From Cryptomeria japonica (lineage: Eukaryota; Streptophyta; Pinopsida; Cupressales; Cupressaceae): DNA of 64,000 nucleotides. Numbering within the stretch: the first letter of the stretch is position 1; each line of letters opens with the position of its first letter. Shown here piece after piece: positions 12,144-23,299 of this stretch. The translations under genes and the position numbers were made by a program. The stretch is from assembly GCF_030272615.1 (NCBI RefSeq), contig NC_081410.1, positions 571,349,152 through 571,413,151 of the forward strand. The letters are read 5' to 3'. The notes below the pieces were generated by a model, which saw nothing but the letters and a program-made list of their open reading frames with translations, had not been told where the DNA came from and did no database searches.

Positions 12144-12231
12144 CAGGAGTTTGTGCCACGTGGGGCCATAATACATAAGCGGGAAGGGGGTTATGGGTGG
12201 TCAACATGTTTTTTGACCACCCATTTTAAAC
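12098..12231 (-). repeat. Right terminal inverted repeat of pogo element
   Basis: Reverse complement of the left repeat, ending TTGACCACCCATTTTAAA. It contains the complement of the shared TTTTTTGCCCTAAAAAGTTA segment. Confidence 0.8.
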
Positions 12232-15170
12232 ATTTTTTATATTCCTTACATTTTTAATTATATGCATAACATAAACTTTTTAGGTGAATTTTTTTTTATA
12301 AAAAGGTGAAAAACATATTACTTTTTAAGCATTTTATAAATGGATATTGGCCTTTTGGTGTGCGGGTATTGGCGCAAAAGACGTCAAGTATCGGGCAACA
12401 CTTTGAAATGGCCACTTTTTGACCTTTTGACTCATAACGACCTGTAGAAATCGGATCATTATTACCTAGAAGCCAGATCAATAGGTTTAAGCAGTTAAGA
12501 CGCATACAAAGACAACAAAAAAAAAGAATTCAAAATTCGCTGTACCATTTAGAATCTGTGGGTAGACGAAGTTAGCTATGACGACTACTGATGCTCTTCC
12601 CCTTGCCTTGTCGGCTAATCATTATGAAAATGGAACTTGATTGGCGAAGACTGTTCGAAGAATATGAAGTGCACATTCAATCCATCATCAAAAATAAATA
12701 CGTGGCAGCAAAATATCAACTGTACGTTATACACACAGAAAAACCAGCTTTATTTCTGAAGAGGGCTTTCCTTTCCAGGGTTGAAAACAAAAATCCACAG
12801 CACACCGACATTTGTATTTGGGCTTGGCAGTTGGCACTCGTGAAGGTTATCATTAAATTAAATACAGAAAATTGCATTAATAAAAAGATGTCTGTCCATT
12901 AAAGTAACGCAGATTTTGAAATATTTGTTTTTTTATCTCCAAATTCATGTACAGCGTTCTGTACACTGTTTTGCCAGGTCATTTCGAAGCCTTTTATCTT
13001 TTTTTGTTAATCATTTCGAAGCCTTGTCAAACAAGCAGCGTTCAGAATTAGTAGTGTATGATGGACAATCATGCATAGACTCAATAATTTCAATCGATAT
13101 GCCATAAATGTAAAGCATGCAGGTTTAAAATTTTATCAGAAATGTTAAGTGGGGTCCTCATTCACATGGGTGATGTCATTTTTGTTGTTGTGTAGTGGCA
13201 TAGAAGTCGTCTCACAAGGAGTCTCTCTATTCTTTCACCCACGTACTATTAATTCTCTTTACAGGACTACTCACCCCTCTCCTCATTCACATGGGTGCCA
13301 TTTTGTTTCTTGTGCAGTCGCATGGAAATCTCATTTAATTCGGACTTGAGCATAGTCAAGGGATCGACAGAAAAAGTAAGAAGTAGCACAATATTGTCAG
13401 GAGGCAGGCTGTCATAAGTTAAGAGGGATGGATCGGCTAGGCATCATTTGGACAACTGCTGAGCCACACAGTATATCACTTCTTCTTTCCATCCCAGAAA
13501 AGAAAGAAATGGAAGCTCGCCGTGTCAAGCACGCCATCTCTTTTGCGAATTTCCACATGCGCGTCAATTTGTTTTTTTTTCTAATGGCTGTCAATTCTTT
13601 CGTAATGCTTTTCTTCCATAAAACATCTGTTATTCAGGTTAGTGGCAATCATCCCATAAAGACACTATGAAAGGAGCAAAACACAAAAAGGAAACAAATA
13701 TGAAAAGTCAAAGCCTGTTTATTTCGCATGGTAAATATTATACAGTGTTAAAGACAAGTAGCTGCTAAGCAAAGGGTATATAACATATTAACATGTTTAC
13801 ATATGGATTTATGTAATTTTTGAGTATAAAACAATCTGTCGTTTTTTTTTTGAGTTTCTGGATTAGATTGTGTGTCAAAAAAATTTATTAATATTTCGAA
13901 TCACATTCCGTGATTCATCATCAAGATGAGAAAGAGTTTAAAGGAGATGAAAAATGACCAGTTGCAGATCAATACAGAATATAAAGAAATGAGAGTAAAG
14001 AGATGAGAGAGGGAATGGATAGAAAGACCACACACAGGCCAAAGAAAGAATAAAATAATAATAATAATAAAACTGCTAACCCAACTTCTAAAAGGGAAGA
14101 AACAAATGAATATAAATAAATGAATGAAAGAGCTGAAAAGATAGTAAAAAATTGAAAATAACTAGAACAATAAATAAAAAAGACAAGAAACTGAAAAACT
14201 ATACATGTATGTGTGTGTAAGATATGAAAATTTTATATCTGATTCTCTTTTTAGATCTGATTCTCCCTCTCCCTCTTCCTCCCCCCTGCCATCTCCCTCT
14301 CTATATATTTATATATATAACTCCCACCGACTTTTTTCAATCTGGTTTGATTTTCATAAAATGGGGAATGGTACATTGCATATTATTTTGATAAAGTTTA
14401 CTTGCTCTCAAAATAAATACTTTGTATTATTGTGGCTTTATTTAAGAAAAAAAAATCAAGCATTAGATTTAATCTTATAGAACTATTATATTTCACATAT
14501 TTATAAAATTGTTACTATTAAAAAATTCTATAATTAAGGATTATATTTAGTCTTATGGAATTGTTGTATTTGACATATTCATAAAATCATTATGGATCAA
14601 AGTATATATAATTAAAATTAAGATTTGGTCATATAGGATTGTTGCATTTGACATATTCATATATCTATTATATTTATAAGTTTGTGCAATTAAGGATTGT
14701 CTCATGCAATTTTTGTATTTGACATATTTATAAAGCCACTATAATCAAAATTGTATATAGTTAGCTTTTAATTATTTTATAAATAAATATTATAGATTTT
14801 CACAATCACATAATGTCATGTAGCAATATTATTCTATCATTTTTTAATTTCATATGGACTATTTTATTTAGTAATTAACAAATATCCTATATTTAGAGGT
14901 TAAAGGAGTAACCTCAAGTTATTTTTATTCTCTAAATTATATGGTCTTTCTATAAATTCAACATAGACAATAACCTCCATTTCTTTGTAAATTATGAGAA
15001 TTCTCTCTTTCATTACCTCATGCATTCTAGGATTTGGGGAAGGAATTAAAATAATTAAATTTAAGATGTAAAATCCATAATTCCGTATGACTCCCTTGTC
15101 AAATTCTACTACAATTAAATTTTGGTGATTAAGGAGCATCAATGGAAAATATTACCTCGATGGAATTTTT
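12232..15170. other. Unassigned stretch with a small direct duplication
   Basis: No recognisable gene. The phrase CCTCATTCACATGGGTG occurs at about 13155 and again at 13278 with similar flanks, indicating a roughly 120-bp direct duplication. A small (AAT)n tract lies near 14050 and a TCTCCCTC tract at 14260-14310. The 103-codon open frame at 12591-12902 shows no domain I recognise and no supporting context. 14480-15130 is AT-rich with recurring TTGACATATTCATAAAATC-like phrases. Confidence 0.4.
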
Positions 15171-15985
15171 TTTGGGATAGTGAGTAAGGAGCATCAATGG
15201 AAAATATTACCTCCAAAGGACAAAGTTCTATAGGTCATAGCATTAAGAGACACATCTTTAATGAGTGCAACAAAATAGTGACAAAGATAGAGATAAAAAA
15301 AAATTGATTTATCATATCATTCTTCAACCCTATGTAGATGACAAACTTTAGATTTAATCTTTATGAAAACCTTGTGGGATGTTTTCAACCTTCATTGTTA
15401 GTAGGTTTCAAGTGATAGGCCTTTCTATAGCTTCTCCTTTCCACTAACATTGCTATAATGTGTAGGATGATTAGGAAGGTACATTATATATGCTTTTATA
15501 TCTATGAAATTGTTAATAAATCATAGTTTGACCAATGGAAGGTACATTGTATATGCTTGTATATCTATGAAATAATTAATTTTGGGATAGTGTGTAAGGA
15601 GAATCAATGGAAAATATTACCTCCAAAGGAAAAAGTGCTAGAGGTCATAGCATTGAGAGATACATCATTAATGAGTGCAACAAAATAGTTGCAAAGATAG
15701 AGATAAAAAAAAAAGATTAATCATATCATTCTTGAACCCGGTGTATATTAGAAACTTGTAATAATATCATCAAAACATATTATGATTGTAAAATGTAAGA
15801 ATTTACTAACCATTATATAGTGATACAATTTAATTGGAACCTCAACTTCCTGATCATCAAAATGTTAGTAGGTTTAATGTGATAGGCCTTTCTATAGTTT
15901 CTCTTTTCCACTAACATTGCTGTAATGTGTGGGATGATTAGGAAGGTACATTGTATATGCTTGTATATCTACGAAATAATTAATA
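15171..15985. repeat. Direct duplication of about 410-470 bp
   Basis: 15171-15305 and 15581-15715 are near copies (both start TTTGGGATAGTG and contain GTCATAGCATT and AGTGCAACAAAATAGT). 15402-15560 and 15869-15985 are also near copies (TGATAGGCCTTTCTATAG, then CACTAACATTGCT). They form two successive units of one sequence; a third partial copy of the first phrase lies at about 15132-15160. No coding content. Confidence 0.85.
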
Positions 15986-16454
15986 ATTCATAGTTGACCA
16001 AGAGGATTAGGCATCATTGGTCTCATTATAGATTTACGAGTTAAAATAACATTATAGTTGTGATTAAATTGAACACATCTAAGGCACGTATCTTAGATAA
16101 TATATTTTTAAAGAATATCCATACAAATTAAGCTTTTCGTATTGAAAATTATATAACATATTTTATTTTTTTATTTTTTTAATAAGTAAATAGCTACAGA
16201 GGGGCATCACCCTTGTATTAATAAAAAAAAAGGAGAATACAAGGCTTGATTCAGTGAGAGCGGTAGGGGGAAAAAACTAGGAAGAAAACCCCCTACCTTA
16301 GCTCTATTCCTTAAACAAAGAAAAAACTAGCAATGAAGGCTGGAAAAGGACGTGACATCAGATACCAACCTCTTAAAGGTAGATAACATAGGTTTTTAAA
16401 AAAAAACCAGACAATAACAACATCAAAGAAACTAGAGAACAAAGACAATCGAAG

Positions 16455-17885
16455 TCAAAGGAAGTCTTCAGAAGCACTATCCACAAGAGCATGAGCCGCA
16501 TCTAGGACAATAGGGCATTCAGTGCCACATTTCAAGTGAGCCACCAATTCTTCCTTCTCCCTAGGGAGTCGATAGTCATCTGAGAACCACTCCTCACCAA
16601 GCCCAAACCCCTGGTCATTACCAACCACCAAGTATCCATTCTCCAAAATCCCAAAATCATCAGCACCTACTAGCTCTTCATCACAAAGAAAAATTGCCCT
16701 CCATTCTGACGTGAAGCCGTTTTTGATGACAGTCGCTTTAAGAAGGAATTCAATGTTCCTGGTAATGATAGGCTATGTTGCTTGAAGAGATTCAAAATCC
16801 ATGGAGTTATCAATCACAAGCTTCCTCACCTCTGCCCCGTTGCCTAGGGTCATATAGTAATTTTGGGGAAGCGTAATTCACATATTGGCATCAATATTAT
16901 CCAATACAACATCAATCTCCCCCAAAACGAGATGTTTAAACATCATTTGAGTTAATAGTTTTTCTCTCTCCTTGCCAGTACCCATATATAATATCATTGC
17001 AAGGAAAAACGTCGAGATATCGACATTGGCTCTACACCTATGATAAGCCATAAGGAATTCCTTTCCCAGAATCCTTTTAAGGCTGTGGAGAATAAGAGAA
17101 TGTCAAGAGAAGAGGACCTCCTTGTAGACGTCTATCTGTGACTTTTCCCAAGAAAGCCATCTAACGACAATTAGCTTCGAGGAGAATTGGGGTTTCCATA
17201 GCAAGGCATCAAGAAAAGAAAGCAATTGTTTGATGGAAAAAGGAGGGCATTCCATTGTTATATAGCAAGACATCAAACCAAAGAATACGACACCCAGCAA
17301 GTAGTTCATGCCAATTGAATACACACATGCATGAAATGCCAGTGTCCAAAAAACAACATCTGAGCCAAAACTCATCAACTTAATGTCGGTCAAATTTAGC
17401 CATCAGGTGATTATGAGCAAATCCTAAAAGGATCTAGTCATAACTAGATATTAATTAAAGTACACTTATTTCCAATTGCCATGGGGCCCAAACCAGCACA
17501 GATCAAAGAGGACTGAAATGTGTCACATCTTGATGACAAGAAGAAACCTTGATAGGATATCAAGTCAGTCATTCAGTCTATCCACCAAAAACCACAACAT
17601 TAGGTTGAGAAGGAGTAAAGAGGAGCTGGGGGGAAATGCACCAGTTTGCACCACAACCAGTGATTAATATGGAGAGAAACTTAATTGAAAAAAGAGAGAA
17701 GAGGACAACCGGCAAGAGGCCCAACCAGAGAGCACCCCCCTCATTGAGATAGTGAGGATACCATGTCAACTGGTGGATGCAATACAACATCACCAATCAT
17801 CCCAATAGAGAGCCATCATCTGTAGGGAGAAGACAATCGGTAGAAGCCAATGTAGAGAAACTCAACCGGAAACCATCATTTCTTG
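16455..17885 (-). other. LINE1 region downstream of RNase H, possible coding remnant
   Basis: Minus-strand open stretches continue beyond the RNase H domain (17103-17393, then frames across 16455-17040). The segment around 16455-16646 is a 63-codon acidic frame containing EEWFSDDYRLPREKEELVAH. I recognise no domain. LINE3 has a comparable 1.3-kb stretch in the same position, so this may be a C-terminal extension or a third frame of this LINE group rather than plain 3' UTR. Confidence 0.4.
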
Positions 17886-17887
17886 GC

Positions 17888-20800
17888 AAGATAAGCATGC
17901 CATAACGTTGGTGGAAGATCAAAGGGTGTCACCAACAACAATCACAAATTTAGAGAGTCTATTAGCCTCTCCATTACCTTCCCTATAGAAGTGGCTAACC
18001 CAAAATTCATCAAAGGTGGCTAATAGCACCAGAATCGGTTGAAGCCACTAGTTAAGGTGCCAACTAAGGATTTTATTACAGAGGATTTCATTAACCACTT
18101 TTAATGAGGCTCCCTCCAGATGAATTCTCTGCACCCCAAGCTCCTTCCCTAACTGAAGACCTCTTAAAACCGCTCTGAATTCAGCTTCATTGTTAGTATC
18201 AACTCCAATCTTTTCAAAGATTTCTTTTACATAGAAACCATCAGAGTCCCTCAAAATACAACCAATACCACTTTGACCTAGATTTCCTGCAGAAGCACCA
18301 TCAAAGTTTACCTTTCTCCACCTAGGTTCTGGTGCATCCCATTTCACCCCCACTATTGGATTGACTTGATCTATCGGGGTTCCCAAGCCAAAAAGTGGTG
18401 GAATGTGTAAATTTGGGAGAGCCAACTTAATATTACAATCCCAGTCCGTGTACAAATTCTTCTTTAATGATTTGGATTGAGCAGCCTCATTCAGGAGCAT
18501 AATAAGGTGGATCTCAATTTTCCCACAAAGAGACATTAAGCTCATCTCCTTACCTTGGAAGATTCTACGATTCCTTTCTTTCCAAATTTCCCAAATTAGA
18601 AGCAATGGTAGGATATTAAGAAAATCAGAAAAAATAGCCTTTCTTGTTGGTTTAGGCGATTGCAAAAACCACTTATCCATCCCTGATGGGAAGGGACCAA
18701 AGATTCTTAATTTTCCCATGAAATGCCACCAACAATGGCTAAAGAATTTGTAGTGGAGAAGTAGATGATCCACAGTTTCTTCATTCTCTAGACATAGAGT
18801 GCATCGGTTGGGTCCATTGATACCCATTGTTTAGAGCCTTTCTTTAGTTAAGATCTTTTTCTGACAAGCCAACCAGGTAAAAGAGCCTGTTTTGGGAAGG
18901 AGGTGCCAATGCCAAAAAAGATTAACAGGCCAATCTTTTTTGTCTGTGGCTGCTTCTTTCAATTTGTAACCAAAACATACTTTGTATTTACCATCAGAGG
19001 AACCACACCACCTAATAATATCCTTTTCAAGGGAAGAGAAGATAATCCTTTTTCTTAGAATGTCGGCAAACAAGTCTTTCTGATGCTGATCCAAGTCCAG
19101 GGGATCCAAGGAGTTCCATTTCCACTTAGCAATACCATTTTCTTGGATAGGATAACCATGGTCATAGATATTATGCCCCCAAAGACGACAAGTTTCAACC
19201 ATAATAGGTTCCAGTGAAGGATTGAGACATAAGGCATCTTCACTAGCCCAAGAGTCAATCCAAAAGGAGGCATCCCTACCATTCCTGACATCCCAGGTAA
19301 CCTGATCACTTATGATTTCCCTGCTATCCACAATAAAATTCCAGATGGCCGAGCCTCTTGGGGGGGGGGGGGTTGTTTATAGTGTGAATCCTTTTGGCTC
19401 CAGGGAATCTAGATATTTATGTTTCAGAATCCTTACCCATTTTTTCTTCCCACCACTACAAATTTCCCAAATCAATTTTGCACCCATAGCTAAATTCATA
19501 ATTGAGATTTGGTGAATGCCAGCACCCCCTGCCTTTTTTGGTTGGCAGATATTTTTCCAAGATACCAAAGGGAATTTCCCTCTGTCATTCGAACCATTCC
19601 AAAGGAACTTTCTCATTAGAGAGATCAATTCATCTTCAATTGCGATCAGTAATCTTAGGCAAGCCATGGAAAAAAATGGTAGCGCAAAAAGGATCGATTT
19701 TATCATAATGAGTTTACTAGCAGAGGATAACCACTTGCCTTTCCAAATTGCAAGCTTGGATTTGCACTTATCAATAAGATGCTTCCAATAGTGAGCTCTT
19801 TTACTGCCAATGAAGAGGGGGGTTCCAATAAATTTCCCTGGGAAGTTTGCAACTCTGAGATTAAGAATCCTTGATAATACACGTTGCAAGTTAATCAGAG
19901 TATTGACAAAAACCACTTCAGATTTGTGCCAATTGATTTTCTGCTTGAAAGCCATACAATAATCATCGAGGCATGATTTAATTGTTCTTTCCTCCCTCCT
20001 ACAAGTCAAACCAAACAGAATGGTATCATTGACAAATTGCAAATGAGTCATTTTTTCAACCCCTATTGCCACATTGACTCCAATCCAATGATCATCTAGT
20101 TGAAGAAATCTGATTGATCGACCTAAGGCTTTAGCCATTATGATAAACAGAAATGGTGATATTGGATCGCCTCATTGAATTCCTCTTGTCGAGGAAAAGA
20201 AGCCATGAGATGAGCCATTAAGAAAAACAAAGAATTTGGGGGAGGATAGACAACTCGTAACCCATGTGATCCATTCCTTGCAAAAGCCAAATTTATTAAG
20301 AACATGAAATAAGAACTCCCTGTCCACCATATCATAAGCTTTCAGAATATCTAGTTTTAAAATCATACAAGAATCCTTGGTTTTCTTGGCCGTGTGAAGC
20401 GTTTCATGAGCAATGATAATGCCTTCCACAATGGATCTTCCAAGGGAAAAACCACTTTGTTCATCTGATATGACGTGTTTAAGGAGGGGCTTCAATCTAT
20501 TAGCTATGATCTTTGTTACAATCTTATATACCGTGTTGCATAGAGCAATGGGCCTAAAATCACTCATATGTTGAGGGTTTTGCTTCTTCAGGATTAGAGT
20601 CAAAAAGGTGTGATTAATAACACTAACATAGTCATTTTCCTTCTTCATTCTTCAATGGCAAGATGAAGATCTTGGGTGATGATATCCCAAAAATGACGGC
20701 AAAAGGTAGCAAGGAAGCCATCAAGACTAGGAGTCTTATCAGATTTCAGCTGAAAGGTAATTTTCCTTACTTCATCAATTAAAATAGGAGTATAGAGAGC

Positions 20801-21953
20801 TGTATTTTGACTATCAGATATTATAGAAGGGATTGAGTTGATAATTTTGGCTCTTGCTTCATGATCAATCTGATGATCACCATTCAACAAGGAATCAAAG
20901 AATCTTATAGCTTCTTGTTGAATATCCTCATAGTTCCTGATAGTGACTCCATCCAGTCTCATAATCTCTGATATTCTGTTTCTATTTCGAATGGCAATGG
21001 CCAACCAGTGGAAGAATTTGGTGTTTTTTTCACCTTCCTTTAGCCATAACTCCCTTGATTTTTGATGCCAATGGATTTCCTCACACCGAAGAATTTCATT
21101 TAGATCAGATTTGAGAGTATTTTCTTTGATAAATAAATCCTCATTCATTTCTAAAGTAATAACAGAGTTGGTTATTTCTTCCATCTCAGCCTTAATTCTT
21201 AATTTCTCAAACCGGAAAGGAGTACCTCCCTCCGCTTGTCCCATAGCAACCTCCAGACATATTGGGTAATGATTTGATCCGATAAGGGGGATAATTGACA
21301 ACTCTAGAGCTAGATTTTGTCCTAGCCACACACCAGTAACAAGAAACCGGTCAAGCCGTTCAACAATATTAGTAAAACCCACTCTCTTGTTTGTCCATGT
21401 GAAAACTCCATTTTTAGGAATAATGTCTAGAAGGTGATTCTTCTCAACAAATTCCAAAAAGTCTTTTTGAGACGTACCAGTCCTCTGAATACCCCCACTT
21501 TTCTCAATTCCAGAGAGGATCACATTGAATTTGCCAGCTACCACACAAATTTCATCGATAATACTATTCAATTTGATGGTTAAGAGATCCTAGAGAGCAC
21601 GTGTATCACTAGCAGAAGATGGTCCATACACATTGAAAAGATTGAAATTCTCATTCCGACCAAGAATAGTTACCAAGCAATGTTGCCAATACTTATCTTC
21701 CCCAACAAGAGAGATCCTGACAATCATGGGATTCCAAATGATTCCCAAGCCACCAGAGGCTCCATCCAATTGTCTAAACAGCCCATTCCACTATTTCCAA
21801 ACTCTCATTTTAGCATCAGTCTCAGCCTTACTCCACTTAGTTTCTTGTAGTAGCCAAATATCTCCTTTGGTGTCATCAATTTGGTGCTTAATCAAGCGCC
21901 ATTTGTTAGGGGCATTGATGCCCCTGATATTCCAAGATAAGAAACATCCCACA
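17888..21953 (-). pseudogene. LINE1 ORF2: endonuclease-reverse transcriptase-RNase H, broken
   Basis: Target-primed reverse transcription enzyme of a plant L1. The start shows SWNIRGINAP, the usual opening of the APE-type endonuclease. Catalytic positions are eroded: GKFN where GDFN is normal, and GSNH where GSDH is normal. RT follows (FRPIALCNTVYK, then MILKLDILKAYD); its catalytic box reads FVND instead of F/Y-A-D-D. A zf-RVT-like region is at about 18831-19331 and an RNase H with NFDGASAGN and NNEAEFRAVLRGL at 18048-18400. It ends near FYREGNGEANRLSK at about 17895. One frame covers 20648 to 18048 with in-frame stops; a frameshift near 20645 separates the endonuclease part. A run of 13 G at 19360-19372 lies in the broken junction. 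Non-functional. Confidence 0.88.
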
Positions 21954-23299
21954 AATGGTGAGGTGGGTAGTTGTGAAACTTGATCCCATAAATGAAAATG
22001 ACAAGTGAAACACCAGATTTAATATGCAAGTTTAAAATTTGAGTGTTTAAAACTTGGGGTAAAAAATTTAAAATAAGAAACATTAGTTATTTTTTGGTTG
22101 ATAAATATTATTTTATATATTAAAATTAAAGTTAACTGCATACATTGTCACCATGTTTAGAGAAAAAATGGATTAACCCTAGAAACTAAAGTAGAACAAA
22201 AGCTTCAAGAAAACTAAACTCCAAAATGACGTTCGTAGACAACCAATGCAACACATATTACATTTCTATTAAGAACTAGTGCTACTAAGAAACAAAGTCC
22301 TAAAATACAACCCTACTTGCTTTTCTTTTTCTTTCTAGGTCCATTCACCCAGTAGTCTTCAACTTCAAACACTAGCTCCTTGCCCTTGTCCTACTTCATC
22401 TTCAACTTCAAACACTAGCTCCTTGCCCTTGTCCCACTTCATCTTTACCTCCCAATCCCTTCTCCTTTCAATCTTCGTTGATTGAATAAACACCATTAGG
22501 TCCCCCTAAGCCTCACAAGCCTCTTAACTCCTTGCAACTCTATCAGTGCCATCTCTCTAGAGCACAAAAGAGTGATAATTCACATTGACACAATTAGGAA
22601 TGACTCTCTCTCCAAAGGGATTCCACAAGCCCTACCCTATAACCACTCTCCCTAACAGAGAAACTAACCCACACAAGGAATATGTAGGAACACACGCCTT
22701 AGCTACCCATTCAACTTTTGACTTCGTGCCAAAAGAGAGTCCCTAGGCCACCATCATAGAAATTATGTCCATGTTGGCTTTGTATCTAAACTCAAATACC
22801 AATAACTCATTACCCAACAACCTCTTGATAATTTCTAGGAATCCTTCCTCATCAAAGAGGAAAATATTACCACCTAGACACTTGTATGTGATACGGCCGA
22901 AAAATACCAACTACTATTTGATGGAATGCAAAGTGAAATTGTCTTCCATCATTACATCCAAAGTGCCTTGGATAAAAATCTCTACCGACCTGTCTTTAGT
23001 CCCATGCCACCACTCAAAAAAACAAGTCCTTCCTTAACTCAACAAAATACATGCTTCAATTTAGAAAGCCCAAAAAATTCAGAGAATTCAGATATGAAAT
23101 ATGTTCCCAATTCATCCACACAGAATACCATGTGTCAAACTTCATCCATCCAATTAATAATCTCTTGCAATAAAAGCAAGCAAGGTGGCAGCACAAAAAA
23201 ATGATGAGCACGTGAGCTCGAGTTTGAAAAAAAAAACATTTAAATCATTAATCATCACCTTTCAAAGGAAATAACAACTTATCCACAAACCAAGCTTAG

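Larger units (their letters stand above)
3785..12231 (+). mobile_element. Pogo-type DNA transposon, degenerate and rearranged
   Basis: The element is bounded by inverted repeats (3785-3925 and 12098-12231) that begin TTTAAAATGGGTGGTCAA and stay alignable for about 130 bp. It carries a transposase of the pogo branch of Tc1/mariner (4578-6669, plus strand). The right half contains two tandem repeat families and inverted, reshuffled copies of sequence near the left end, including an internal copy of the terminal block at about 9790-9870. Its 8.4-kb length far exceeds a normal pogo element, so nested insertions or array expansion are likely. Pogo elements duplicate TA on insertion; the AT-rich flanks prevent an unambiguous assignment here. 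Confidence 0.75.
16160..22070 (-). mobile_element. LINE1: plant L1-type LINE, ORF2 only, degenerate
   Basis: Reading right to left: the endonuclease N-terminus at about 21953, reverse transcriptase, a zf-RVT-like region, RNase H ending near 17890, then about 1.7 kb of 3' sequence ending in an A-rich tail (T-rich on the plus strand, 16160-16181). ORF1 is missing: the element begins almost exactly at the start of ORF2, beside the 3' tail of LINE2. I could not identify a target duplication. The 3' end (GTAAATAGCTACAGAGGGG on the plus strand) resembles the 3' end of LINE3. Confidence 0.85.

Noticed and set aside
12591-12902. 103-codon plus-strand frame
   Set aside because: No recognisable domain, no neighbour or splice context, and AT-rich flanks; not enough to call a gene.
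14900-15142. 80-codon minus-strand frame
   Set aside because: AT-rich region, no domain, no support from either side.
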